Below, in pieces: positions 23,383-34,640 of a DNA stretch of 64,000 nucleotides. The DNA comes from Cervus elaphus (taxonomy: Eukaryota > Chordata > Mammalia > Artiodactyla > Cervidae). Numbering within the stretch: the first letter of the stretch is position 1; every line of letters starts with the position of its first letter. The stretch spans positions 58,774,015 through 58,838,014 of the forward strand of contig NC_057823.1 of the NCBI RefSeq assembly GCF_910594005.1, written 5' to 3'. A program made the position numbers and the translations under genes. The notes beneath the pieces are model-generated. The model was not told the DNA's origin. It saw only the letters and a program-made list of their open reading frames with translations, and ran no database searches.

Positions 23383-23868
23383 GTGAAAGTCACTCAGTCA
23401 TGTCTGACTCTTTGTGACCCCATGGACTCTGTCCATGGAATTCTTCAGGCCAGAATCCTGGAGTGGGTAGCCTTTCCCTTCTCCAGATGATCAATCCAGG
23501 GATTGAACCCAGGTTTCCCGCATCGCAGGCAGATTCTTTACCAGCTGAGCCACAAGGGAAGCCCAAGAATACTGGAGTGGGTAGCCTATCACTTCTCCAG
23601 TAGATCTGTCTGACCCAGGAATCGAACCAGGGTTTCCTGCATTGCAGGCAGATTCTTTACCAACTGAGCTATCAGTTCAGTTCAGTTCAGTTGCTCAGTC
23701 GTGTCCGACTCTTTGCGACCCCATGAATCACAGCACGCCAGGCCTCCCTGTCCATCACCAACTCCCGGAGTTTACTCAAACTCATGTCCATTGAGTTGGT
23801 GATGCCATCCAGCCATCTCATCCTCTGTCGTCCCCTTCACCTCCTATCAGGGAAGCCCAATTGAAGTT
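23383..23868 (-). mobile_element. Bov-A2 SINE interrupted by a BovB fragment
   Basis: The outer element is a Bov-A2 in minus orientation (AAAGTCACTCAGTCATGTCT to GCTATCAG, then resuming GGGAAGCCC). Its head is split by 23676-23843. Confidence 0.92.
23676..23843 (-). mobile_element. BovB 3' fragment nested in Bov-A2, with 7 bp TSD
   Basis: TTCAGTTCAGTTCAGTTGCT to CTCTGTCGTCCCCTTCACCT, BovB 3' end in minus orientation. The 7 bp CTATCAG occurs at 23669-23675 and again at 23844-23850. Confidence 0.93.
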
Positions 23869-24184
23869 GGGGATCAAGATAAATTCATGATTTAAAATCA
23901 AGCATACTTCTTGGCTATGTCTACTGAAAAGACCTAGACACCATGACACCTCAGTAGCAATGAGCACTCTATAAGCACCCGATTCTTGCTTTCTATGAAC
24001 TACTTCTCATGAAAAGGAATCAGGCCTTCTTGGAGAAAGGCTGATTCCAGGTCTGTAAAGTACCAAATGAACTTGGGGCTTCCCCTGCCAGAGAGCAAAG
24101 AAGTGCTCAGACATTGATGGAGTCATGTCTGAAGAACGGAGACCAGCTAGAAGGGGCTCCCCGCTTGAAGGGGACCAACTTGAA

Positions 24185-25120
24185 AATTGAAAATTAGTGG
24201 TAATGAAAAACCCAAGTTCATAATAATACTCAAGAAAACTGAGTGTGAGGGGAGAGAAAGCTCTTAAATAGAATGCCAGTTAATGTAGAGGAAATGATAA
24301 AATTTTTTAAAAAGTGATTTTTGTAATCACTGATATAATAGTTGATTCAGGCAAGGTTTATGAATGGCTGCTAAAACATCGGGTGAAAGTTGTTGGGGAA
24401 CAAGATGTCCTCAAAGTGTTATCTCACAGATTACTTATTAACTATATAAAGTTTGAAAAGATGCCTTTACAGTGGAGCATTCTGGCAGACAGCACCTTAA
24501 TCAACTGTTTAAACTTAGCAAGACCAGTAATAGGACACAGTGGCTTCCTGTGCCTCCTGTGATGTGCTGAGAGGGACCCAATATCACCTCTGTAGAGTTT
24601 TTGCTAAAAATCTTTACATAAATCTAATTCTGAAGAAGTAACTGGATAATCCAAATTGTAGAACATTCTATAAAAGAACTGAACTGAAAGTCAGTGACAG
24701 GAAAGACCAAAAAAAAAAAAAAAGCTTTTTTAGAATAAAGGAGACTAGAAGAAAGCAAAACATGCTCAAAGGACATTACTGGGAAAATTGAAGAATTTAG
24801 TTAAGATTTTTATATCATAGAATAACATAAGTATTGAATCTACTGTAATGACAATTTAGTTATATAGGACAATGTCCTTGTTTCTTAGGAGATAATTGCT
24901 GAAATACTTTGGGGTGAAGTTTCATAAGCTCTCTAACTTCCTTTCAAATGGTTCAGTGAAAAAAACCCCCATATATATGGAAATATTATACAATGAACAT
25001 ATGCAGCATTTAGCTGCATATATTAACAATTGGGGAATCATAAGTGAGGGATATTTCAGTGTTCACTGTATTATTTCTTCAACTTTTCTGCAGGTTAAAG
25101 AAATTTCATAGACGTTTGGA
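24185..25120 (+). repeat. Old L1M-type 3' UTR
   Basis: Sequential phrases (CCAAGTTCATAATAATACTC, GTCAACTG-like TCAACTGTTTAAACTTAGC, GTGATGTGCTGAGAGGGACC, TGTCCTTGTTTCTTAGGAGA, CCTTTCAAATGGTTCAG, TTCAACTTTTCTGCAGG) follow the order of an ancient L1 3' UTR. A poly(A) of 15 lies at 24709. The copy at 35360-37090 is related. Confidence 0.55.
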
Positions 25121-25224
25121 GCAGGGGAATAAACACATGGATTGGAGGTAGGTGTGTGACTCCAAGACAGTGAATCTACAGGACAGTCAGCTAGTGACCT
25201 GGGACCTGAGTGACCTGGTCTGAA

Positions 25225-25700
25225 AAGATGAGCTACATCGTATCAGTCAGGATCCTTTGGCTTCATGTAACAGGACACCAGAGTCAAAGTAGCTTAAACT
25301 GTAAGGATACCTAATTATCTCATGTAACAAGAAGTTTAAAGGTACATGCCTCCGGGGTTGTTAATTTGTCAGCTTAAGGATGTCATAGGCCTCTTCTCTC
25401 TAGGTCTCTTGGCTTTACTTCATGGTTGCAAAATGGCTGCCACAGCAGCTTCATATATCATGTCCTCACATGACATATCCAAAGTGTGCAGGAAGGGGAT
25501 GGACTGGCTCCTCCTTGGATTTTTCCCTCTTGTATCAAGAATAAAATTCTTTCCATAAGCCTCTCAGGAGGATTTCTTTTATATTTCATTGCCCTTAACA
25601 AACCAATTCTGGTTCATCACCTGGGGTTGTTCACTGGAACAAAACTAATTGGGAGAGATGACTGTGGGATGGGCAGCTGATAGTATTTTGCCACATGAAC
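25225..25700. repeat. Unassigned old dispersed repeat
   Basis: TATCAGTCAGGATCCTTTGG, AAAATGGCTGCCACAGCAGC and ATTGGGAGAGATGACTGTGG resemble a decayed mammalian repeat also seen near 5270-5530. The family was not identified. Confidence 0.35.
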
Positions 25701-26184
25701 CAATCAGAATCTCTTGCTCAGGAATCTGAACCAAGAAACTGACCTGGGTTTGCTGTTAGCGAAAGCACCACCAGAAGTTGAGTTGAGGCTGTGGCACACG
25801 AGGCCATGAACAAGCCAAGGTTAAGGCAAGAAAAACTCCACAGAGAGGGTGAGGAAGCCATTTGGTAGAGAAAGAAGAACAGAGCACATGTGGAGAGGTG
25901 GGTGGAGCTACCTTGAGGGTTTGAAACTATTCCCCCAACTGCCTGGATCCCTGATGTTTTCTGGTTATGATTTTACTTCTAGGTTACAAAGAATGTACTA
26001 GTTAGGACTCAGAAATAAACAAACAAAAACTGTCCTAGCACAAAAGAAGAATTAGTAATAGTTACCAATGTACTTGCTACCCAAGGCAGGAAGTTGAGCC
26101 TATTCTTAGGAAGTACTAGAACCAGAAAGGGCCAGGACGAGGCACCTTCTCTCTGCCTCTTCCCTCTGGGTTTCTCTGTAGTTT
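25701..26184. other. Intergenic, nothing recognised
   Basis: No gene or named element found. Confidence 0.55.
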
Positions 26185-26460
26185 ATTTGATTTTATTTTT
26201 AAATTGAAATATAGTTGATTTACAATGTCGTTAGTCTCAGGTGTATAGCACAGTGATTCAGTTACACATACAAAATACACACATATCTATATATATTCTT
26301 TTTCAGATTTTTATAGATTATTACAAAATATTGAGTAGAGTTTCCTACCTACACAGTAGGTCCTTTTTGGCTATCAGTCTCATATACAGTAGTGTGTGTA
26401 TGTTAATCCCTACCTTCTAATTTGCCCTCCCTCCCCCTCCCTTGTGGTTTATTTCATTCT
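26185..26460 (-). repeat. Cetartiodactyl L1-type 3' end
   Basis: AAATTGAAATATAGTTGATT, TCTCAGGTGTATAGCACAGT, AATATTGAGTAGAGTTTCCT and TAGTGTGTGTATGTTAATCC; a longer copy of the sequence at 15203-15355. Confidence 0.55.
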
Positions 26461-27057
26461 TATCTCTGCAGTAGGATGCCTGTTTCATGTTTCCCACGTT
26501 ATCATACATCTGCCTACATCTTCTAAATTTGAGTTAGAGTTTTATCCCCCTGAAGAACCCAGGTGGTTCTCAGTCCCTGGGTCCTAGTTTCAAATTCCCA
26601 AAGGAAAGAAGCTGAGACCTAAGTTGGGTCAGATGTCCAATCTGCCTGGTCCATAGACTTTGGGGTCACAGCACGCATGCACAGGATAGTGAGGAGCAGA
26701 GGTAGGAGAAAGGGGTCATGGACCCAGGCTGGAAAGACACCCCAAAAGATTTCCACCATGATCCTCAAAAGAATGGCTTTCAAGATTGAAATGGTAGGAA
26801 CCTGTCCCCAGGGGACATTTTGCATTGTTTGAAAACATATTTGGTCATCACAGCTTAGGGGTGGGTGCTACCTGCATCCGATGAGGAGAGGCCAGGGAGG
26901 TTGCCAAAATCCTAGAATGTTCTCACAACAAAGAATTATCCAGTCCAGAATGGCAGTGGCACTGAGGTTGAGAAACTCTGCCTCCCTCTTGATTCTTTCA
27001 ATCAAACTGTACCTGTACCACAGAGCACACACCCAGGCTTGGTAAGTCATAAACCAT
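26461..27057. other. Intergenic, nothing recognised
   Basis: No gene or named repeat identified. Confidence 0.55.
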
Positions 27058-27185
27058 TCTCCAGGCCATAATACTGGAGTGGGTAGCCTTTCCCTTCTCC
27101 AGCAGATCTTCCCGACCCACGAATCGAACCGGGGTCTCCTGCATTGCAGGCAGATTCTTTACTACCTGGGCTGTCAGGGAAGCCC
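27058..27185 (-). mobile_element. Bov-A type SINE, partial
   Basis: CCATAATACTGGAGTGGGTA, TCTTCCCGACCCACGAATCG and GCAGGCAGATTCTTTACTAC, ending TCAGGGAAGCCC. Confidence 0.88.
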
Positions 27186-28103
27186 TGGTAAGTCATGAGT
27201 CTCAGTACCTATTTTGGGGGGAGAGGTCAAATGAAAACACCATCCTGGGATTATGTGGATGCCGGTTCTACTGCTGACTCACCTGGATTCGGGGTGCATT
27301 CTCGGTGAAGGAACCCACAAAGGCAGCAGATGCTGAGGTTCCTGCTCCGGGTGGGAGATTGTTAAAGAAGAAGCAAAGATGGAATAAGTAGAAACAGATC
27401 CAGGCAGAAGACAGAACTAGAAATGCATACACACAACCTGCTTTTACAAGTGCTCAAAACATAAACAGCAGCTGCCTAACTGGTACCTGCTCCTTCCCAA
27501 ACACCATAAGGGAGAGCCTAAATCCTTAAGACCCACACAGCTGTCAGCTATGACAGGAGTGTCTTTTTTCCACACTAACTCGTCTGGCAGGAAGGTAAGG
27601 CTCCAGGCCATTGATCAATACAACATCTGCTTTCATTTCTAAGGATTATTGTCCCTGAAATCTTAAAAAAAAAAAAAAAAAATCTGTAAATGGCTCAGAG
27701 AAAAGAGGGCTTCAGGAATAAGGAGAGAAAAGAAAGTTTAAGGCAAGACATTTCCCCAAGATTCCTGATCCATCTGAGGCTGCTATTTGGCAAAGGAGAG
27801 TATGTTTTCTGAAGTTTCTGGTGGAAACCTCAGAAGTCAGATAACACAGGGTCTTTGCTGCCCTCTACCGATTATGATGAAGACTAGCAGGGAGTTTGAG
27901 AGGAGGAGCGGCTTTTCCGGTGGATTGCTTCATCCTTTCATTTAATTTTCAGTACATATTTACTGTGTGTAAGTATACTTTGCCTACTGCTGATGGTGCT
28001 TGGGATTAGTGCAACAGTGAAAAATACACATCCCTGTTCTGCTTTGGGATGTACATTCTAGCAAAGGGGACAGACTGTGTGTAAGTTAACAAATTAACAT
28101 TTA
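27186..28103. other. Intergenic, nothing recognised
   Basis: An A-run of 18 lies at about 27665-27682. Otherwise no gene or named element. Confidence 0.55.
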
Positions 28104-28402
28104 GCACACAACTACTGAAGCCTGCGTGCTCTAGAGCCCAAGAGCCAAAACTAATGAGCCCCTGTGCCACAACTACTGAAGCCCGCATGCCCTGGAGCCA
28201 GCAAGTCGCAACTACTAAGCCTGCAGGCTGCAACTACTGAAGCCTGTGTGCCTAGAGCCTGTTCTCCACAAGAAAAGCCACCACAGTGAGAAGCCCACGC
28301 ACCACAACTAGAGAAAGCCTGTGTGAAGCAACAAAGACCAGCACAGCCAACAGTAAGTAAAGCAGTATGTACATGTTAAAAAAAAAGAGAGAGAGAGAGA
28401 GA
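28104..28402 (+). mobile_element. CHR-2-type SINE, head missing
   Basis: CACAACTACTGAAGCCTGCG, AAGAAAAGCCACCACAGTGA and CAACAAAGACCAGCACAGCC, ending in an A-run and (GA)n at 28388-28402. The tRNA-derived head is absent. Confidence 0.82.
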
Positions 28403-28819
28403 CATTTAAAGTTTGTTCAGTGGGCTCTGAAAGCACTTAACAGGCAATTTAAGACTTGGGGAGCTGGAAGGTGACACATGAGCTGAGACTGGAAGGTTGA
28501 GACAAAACCAGCTGAGAGCAGAGCCTAGAGCTCTGTGAGAAGATTGAGTAGTGAGTATAAACCCACTTGCTGGGTCCCTGAACCTGATGTGGGAGCAGAG
28601 GTCAGCATGGAGGGAAGGCCAGAGAGGAGGGGAGGGACCTGGGTCATGGAGGGAGCCTGCAGTCTGCAAAGGAACTTGGATTTTCTTCTGAGTAAATCTT
28701 AGCAATAGAGGAAGCTGTTGAAGCATTGCTATTTTTGTTTTTAAAAGATTATTCTCTCAGTAGGACCTTTGTGTCCTAGAATTTACAATAGACTTTCCCA
28801 AAAGTATCATAAGGCTTAG
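28403..28819. other. Intergenic, nothing recognised
   Basis: GC-moderate sequence with a short minus-strand frame, no domain; no named repeat. Confidence 0.5.
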
Positions 28820-30770
28820 GATTGGTTCAAGATGGTGGAGTAGAAGGACGTGCTCTCATCTCCTTCTGTGAGAGCCCTGAATTGCAACTAGCTATCGAAC
28901 AACTATAGACAGCAGAATGCTGGAATCCACCAAAAAAAGATAACCCACATCCAAAGACAAAGGAGAAACTCATTCCACAATGAGATGGTAGGAGGGGTAC
29001 AATGATGACGAAATCAAATCCCATACCCACTGGGTGGACAACCCACAAACTGGAGAATAGTAATATCAAAGAAGTTCTCCTACTGTTGTAAAGTGTCTAG
29101 GCCCCCATCAGGTTTCTCAGCCTGGGGATTCAGAAAGGGACGAGGAATTCCCAGGGGATTGGACTTTGAAGGCCAGTGGGATTTGATTGCAGGACTCCCA
29201 GAGGACTGAGGTAAACAGAGACCCATTCTTGAAGGGTACACACAAAATCTTGCACATTAGGGCCCAGGGGAAAGGAGCAGTGACACCACAGGCGACTGAA
29301 CCAGACCTCCCTGCTAGTGTTGAAGGGTCTTCTGCAGAGCGTGGGGCGGCAGTGGCTCGCCACAGGGACAGGGGAACTGGCAGCTGCAGTTCCGGGAAGG
29401 GCCCACTGGTGTGGGCCCTACTGGAGGACGTCATCAGCCCTACCTTAGAGGCTATAGACTCCAGGGCCAAGCAGCTAACAGGGAGGGAGCACAGCCCCAC
29501 CCATCAGTAGACAATTGGATTAAAGTTTTACTGATCCAAGCCCTGCCCACCAGTTACTGCCTACTGAGCAATACCCAGTTTTTCCCACCACCACTCCCTC
29601 CCATCAGGAAACTTGAACAAGCCTCTTAGATAGCCTCACCCACTAGAGGGCAGACTAGAAGCAAGAAGAACTACAACTGAGTCTCCAGAACAGAAACATA
29701 ATCAGAAAGTTAAAGTGAAAATGCAGAGGATTATGTTCCAGATGAAGGAACAAGATAAAACCCCAGAAAACCAACTGAATGAAGTGGAGATAGGCGACCT
29801 TCCAGAAAAAGGATTCAGAATAATAATAGTGAAGATGATATAGGATTTTGGAAAAAGAATGGAGAATATACAAGAAATTTTACTGAAGAACTAAAGAGCC
29901 AACAAAGATAGGTGAACAATACACTAGAGGGAATCACTAACAATAATTAATGCAGAAGAACAGAGAAGTGACCTGGAAGACAGAATGGTAGATATCACTG
30001 CTGCAAAACAGAATATAGAAAAAAGCATGAAAAATAAAAAATGGAGACCGCCTAAGAGACCTCTGGGACAACATTGAATGCACCATCATTCACATTGTAG
30101 GGTCCCAGAGAAAGAGAGAAAGGACATGAGAAAATATTTGAAGAGATAATAGCTGAAAACTTTCCTAATACAGGAAAGGAAATAGTCAACCATATCCAGA
30201 AACTGCAGAGAGTTCCAGGAAGAATAAACCAAAGGAGGAACACACCAAGACACACAGTAATCAAACTGATAAAAAGACAAAGATAAAATATTAAAAGCAA
30301 CAAAGGAAAAATGACAAATAACATACAAGGGAACTCCCATAAGGGTCTCAGCTGATTTTGCAACAGAAACTCTGCAAGCCAGAAGGGAGTGCGATGATAT
30401 ATTTAAAGTAATGAAAGGGAAGAACCTACAACCAAGACTATTCTACCTAGCAAAACTCTGTTCAAATTTGATGGAGAAATCAAACACTTTACAGACCAAA
30501 ACAATTAAGAAAATGGTAATAGGATCATACATATTGATAATTACCTTAAATGTAAATGGATTAAATGCACCAACCAAAAGACATAGACTGGCTGGGTGGA
30601 TACAAAAACAAGACCCAAATACATGCTGTCTACAAGAGACCTACCTCAGACCTAGGGCTACTTACAGACTGAAAGTAAGGAGATGGGAGAAGGTATTTCA
30701 TGCAAATAGAAATCAAATGAAAGCTGGAGTAGCAGTACTCATATCAGAAAGTTTACGTACAGGAAAGAAA
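28820..30770 (+). mobile_element. L1 LINE: 5' UTR, decayed ORF1 and ORF2 start, no 3' end
   Basis: Begins with TTCAAGATGGTGGAGTAGAA, an L1 5' end phrase. It runs through a GC-rich 5' UTR (to about 29640) and an ORF1 region full of stops (GTTCCAGATGAAGGAACAAG, CCTACAACCAAGACTATTCT). It then enters ORF2: the + frame at 30411-30773 encodes ITLNVNGLNAPTKRHRLAGW and CCLQETYLRPRATYRLK, the N-terminal endonuclease domain. L1 sequence stops near 30770, so the reverse transcriptase and 3' UTR are missing. It is not functional. Confidence 0.85.
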
Positions 30771-30850
30771 TAAGTAAACATCTAGAGGATCACTCTGTCT
30801 CCTGTGTGGATCAAGTAAGTTAGGGCAGGGGACAAGATTAGGAGGCATGT

Positions 30851-31030
30851 GACTTCCCTTGTGGTCCAGTGGTTAAGACTTTATCTTCCAATGCAGGGGA
30901 TGTGGGTTGATCCCTGGAGGGGAACTAAAATCCCACATGCCTCAGGGCTAAAAAACCAAAACATAGAACAGAAGCAATATTGTAACAAATTCAATAAAAC
31001 CTTAAAAAAATTTTTTTAATCTTAAAAAAA
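30851..31030 (+). mobile_element. tRNA-derived SINE (CHR family)
   Basis: GACTTCCCTTGTGGTCCAGT, GGTTAAGACTTTATCTTCC and GTGGGTTGATCCCTGG, then AACATAGAACAGAAGCAATA, ending in A- and T-rich tails. Confidence 0.8.
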
Positions 31031-31039
31031 AGAGTAGGA

Positions 31040-31850
31040 GGCAGAGCTAGGCCGGGGCTGTGTGGGAGGCAGGCTGGACCAGAGCGGTGCCGCCGTGACG
31101 ATGGGCAGAAATGGATGGACATGAGGTGCCTTTGGGATTTGGAGCTTCAGGACCCGCTGATGAGTTGGAGGTGGCAGAGGATGATTGACAGCTGCCAGGG
31201 CTAGGAGGGCAAACCAGTCAGCCGTGACACGCAATAGAAGAAATGTGGCACCTGCGGGCTCCGTTGCGGGCGCTCTGTGGGCCAGGGGCCCAGAGCCATT
31301 ACTTGCATGTCTTTGCTCTTTCCTTCTGCTTGGCCTGGGTGATTATACCTGACAGGTCTCAGGGAGGCAGCTCTCATAAAAATGGCTGTAAAGCCTTTTG
31401 CTAATACGCCGCCTCCCATAAATGTCAGGTGATGAGAATTACAGCCCCGCAGGCTCATCAAAGAGAGAGCAGGCCGTGGCTTGAGGAAGCCACAGCGACT
31501 ATGAGGGCACCAAGATGTCTTTCCCAGCTGTATTTTAGTGTCGGGGAAAATATGACTGGAGGAAGTGGAGTGCGAGCTGAGGGCGAAGTGGCTCAGAGCC
31601 TTTCTTGGAAGTTGTAATTATCAAATCTGTTCTGCAAAGCTCCTCTTCCCTTGGCCCAGGGCTTCTGCAAGGTCTTCACTTGTACTAACTCAGCCAGGAG
31701 GAGTGGGAGTGTAAGGGAACCTGGCCTGGGGCAGCCTCTCATTCTGGGAGTAAACAACATACTCTTTCCCACCTCTTCCAAACCTTGACCCACCTGTCAG
31801 CTAATTAAGACCTAGCACTCAGGAGTTTTTCCCTGCTCACCAGCTGTCTG
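31040..31850. other. Non-repetitive GC-richer intergenic block
   Basis: No transposable element is recognisable here, in contrast with the flanks. It contains homeodomain-like TAATTA (31617) and GCTAATAC, and other short motifs such as CCCATAAATGTCAGG. Overlapping short frames on both strands carry no recognisable domain. Candidate conserved noncoding sequence; an exon of an unknown transcript cannot be excluded. Confidence 0.4.
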
Positions 31851-32114
31851 GCGGCCCTTTGATGCACCCCATATGTCTCAGCCCCAACCCCCAGCCCTCT
31901 TTCTTTCTCCCCTTTTGTGTCTCTTTCTGTAATGGGCACTCAACATACAGCTAAAAATCACTGGGGTCATATGATAAAACATGGCATTATGCTGGGGTCC
32001 TGGAAACTGGGCTGGGGGTGGCAGGGAGTAAAGAAATATGATATGAAAAAGTCCCGGTTCAGAAGTTATGATCTCACTGACTGCTAGCTGGATGAGTAAC
32101 TTCAAGAGCAAAAG

Positions 32115-32345
32115 TAGAACACTCACAAATAATGGTGGCTAGCATCCATTCTGGGAGCAAGGCTGCGAGTCAGGGGTCTGCCAGGGGCGTTGTCTCAGGG
32201 GGTCCTCCTGATAACACTCACAAGGTTAGTACTGTTGACATTCATTCTTTCAGAGGAGGACGCTGAAGCTTGGGAGGTGGTGACTTTTGCAGGGTGACAG
32301 CTTGTGACTGCTGGAACCCTCTTTCAACCCAAGTCTACCTGACCC
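32115..32345 (+). repeat. MIR SINE fragment
   Basis: ATAACACTCACAAGGTTAGT, TTTCAGAGGAGGACGCTGAA and GCAGGGTGACAGCTTGTGAC. Confidence 0.6.
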
Positions 32346-32550
32346 TGATGCCTGTGCACTACTGTATCTCTGGCCCATCAGTTAGGTTAACAGGAGATTA
32401 CTCATAGCATCGACATGTGTTCTCATTAGGAGGCCACGCTACCTTTTGCTTTTCCCAAACCTCTCTTGTACACACATGTGCACCTGAATACACACACACA
32501 TGCCCCTTGATTCATACCCTCATCCTGACCCTAATTCTTTGGATGCCAAT

Positions 32551-32761
32551 GGCATTTTATTTATTTATTTAGCAGTGCCGTTCATAGCTGCAGCATGCTG
32601 GATCTTCAGTCTTTAGTTGGGGCATGTAGAATCCTTAGTTGGGGCATTCAGGATCTTTTCATTTCAGCACTCGGGCTCTAGTTCTCTGATCAGGGATGAA
32701 ACCCAAGCCCCCTGCATTGGGAGCATGGAGTCTTAGCTATGGGCCACCAGGGAAGTTCTCC
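32551..32761 (-). mobile_element. tRNA-derived SINE (CHR family) with TSD
   Basis: TATTTATTTATTTAGCAGTG, GGGCTCTAGTTCTCTGATCA and GATGAAACCCAAGCCCCCTG, ending CCACCAGGGAAGTTC. AATGGCATTTT flanks both sides (about 32548 and 32765). Confidence 0.8.
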
Positions 32762-32776
32762 TAATGGCATTTTGAC

Positions 32777-33331
32777 ATTGAATCAAAATTATACCAACAC
32801 TGTTATATGTTCATCGAGAAAGCATTTTCAGGAAGAAAAATCCAGTGTATAATAAACTCCAATAAATAATCACCCCCAAACACCAATACATTTCTGGAAT
32901 AGTTTTCTATATTAGATAAGATTTTTCCATTTGCTTCACTATTAGTTTTTTTTTTAATTTATTGAAGGTATTTTTGACAATTAATTCTCCATTTAAATTT
33001 CAAAGTGAAATTAAAAAATAAATTTACAGAATTTTCCAAAGTGAAGAATTGAGTCATCCAGCAGTTCTGTCTGCATCAGATTTTACCACTTATATTGTTT
33101 GTGTGAGGTTTCTTCAATGACTATTATTTCTACCAGGTCTAAGATTCCTTGATCAAATTTTACAGATTTGCACTTTAAGATTTGATCTTCAGTAAAGTTT
33201 TGGTCAAAATGACCTTTAACCACATGCAATGGCAGGGATTTTCAGTTTCAATTTATCTTGGTTATTTTTACCAGACATATGCATTATGAATTGGACATCA
33301 GACTAATAGTTTGTATTTATTACTTTGTTGC
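32777..33331. other. Intergenic, AT-rich, nothing recognised
   Basis: No gene or named element. Confidence 0.55.
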
Positions 33332-33525
33332 TGTTGTTTAGTTGCTTAGTCTTTGTGACTGTATGGATTACAGCCCACCAGGCTCCTCTGTCCAGGGATT
33401 TCCCATGCAAGAAGACTGGTGTGGTTTGCCACTTCTCCAGGGGATCTTCCTGACCCAGGGATCAAACTCGAGCCTCCTGCTTTGCAGGTGGATTCTCTAC
33501 CACTGAGTCACCTGGGAAGGCCCTG
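33332..33525 (-). mobile_element. Bov-tA SINE with TSD
   Basis: TGTTTAGTTGCTTAGTCTTT, CAGCCCACCAGGCTCCTCTG and AGAAGACTGGTGTGGTTTGC, ending GTCACCTGGGAAGGCCC. TTTATTACTT occurs on both sides. Confidence 0.9.
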
Positions 33526-33689
33526 TTTATTACTTAGCTAAGTGATATTTAGATAACCAATGAGAAAATTGGAGCAGTTTAAGCAACAGAGAGAACCAGG
33601 TAAAACAGAGACAAAGATTCAGACATGGACACCTAAGAAAGACAGTAAGAAGAGATAAAATAATAAGAATAAAAAGTATATTTATAAAA

Positions 33690-33905
33690 ATGGTAATGGC
33701 TAATGTTTATTGAGCACTTACTCTAAGCCCTGTTCTAAACATTTTAAATGGGCTTACATTCATCTAACCCTCACATAAACTCTTTGTGGAGATGTAATTA
33801 TTATTTCCATTTCAAGAAAGAGGAAACTTAAGCACAAAGACTGGAAATAAATAGTCCCAAATTACACAGCTGGTAAAAGGTGGATCCAGGATTCAAACCT
33901 AGACA
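33690..33905 (+). repeat. MIR SINE, near full length
   Basis: ATTGAGCACTTACTCTAAGC, CTAACCCTCACATAAACTC, AAGAAAGAGGAAACTTAAGC and ATTACACAGCTGGTAAAAGG. Confidence 0.75.
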
Positions 33906-33932
33906 GCTTAGGACAGAGAAGTTGCAGTGGTC

Positions 33933-34086
33933 CTTGTCCATGGAATTCTGCAGGAAAGAATAGTGGAGTGGGTTGCCATTTCCTCCTCCAGGGGATATTG
34001 CCAACCCAGGGGTTGAACCTGAATCTCCTGCACTGCAGGTAGATTTATTTATTTATTTATTTTTTTACCATCTGAGCCACCAGGGA
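33933..34086 (-). mobile_element. Bov-A type SINE with internal (ATTT)n
   Basis: GTCCATGGAATTCTGCAGG, AATAGTGGAGTGGGTTGCCA and ACTGCAGGTAGATTTATTTA, ending CCATCTGAGCCACCAGGGA. An (ATTT)n expansion lies at about 34043-34066. Confidence 0.88.
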
Positions 34087-34509
34087 CAGTGGATTTCAAG
34101 CAAGGGTTACCCACAAAAAAGTTTGCAGAAAAGTGAACAAATAATTAAAAGTTTCTAAAGTCTTTTTTTTTTTTTTTTTTTGCTATCATATCTGTGACCT
34201 CCTTGTGGTGATTCCGTTCTGTTTAAAAAATATTTTTCTGAAAAGTTCTATCTATTTTTAGACTTACATGTAATAAGGATGAACCTACAAAAGATTACAA
34301 ATTCACAATTATACTTCACCGTTTGTTTAGAGCTATCTTTGATATATTTGCAACATTTCATATCTCTGATCTTTGACCAACTTGAATTAAATAAACTTCT
34401 AATTGGAAAAAAAATAGCTCCTGAACATGTCCCCTCTTCTCCAGTCTTGCTGTCATTGTCTTAGCTAAAAGTCTCATCATGGTCAGTCACAACAATTTTT
34501 ACTGTCTTA

Positions 34510-34640
34510 TATTTGGTTTATCAGCTTTCCCTTCTAGACTATGTACTCCATGGACAGTGTTGTTAGCAACTGTGACAATCCCTGGCACACAATAGGTGTT
34601 CATTAAATGTTTGTCAGATGGGCAAATGAATGGGTTTGCC
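34510..34640 (+). repeat. L2 LINE 3' end
   Basis: TTCTAGACTATGTACTCCAT, ATCCCTGGCACACAATAGGT and GTTCATTAAATGTTTGTCAG. Confidence 0.6.
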
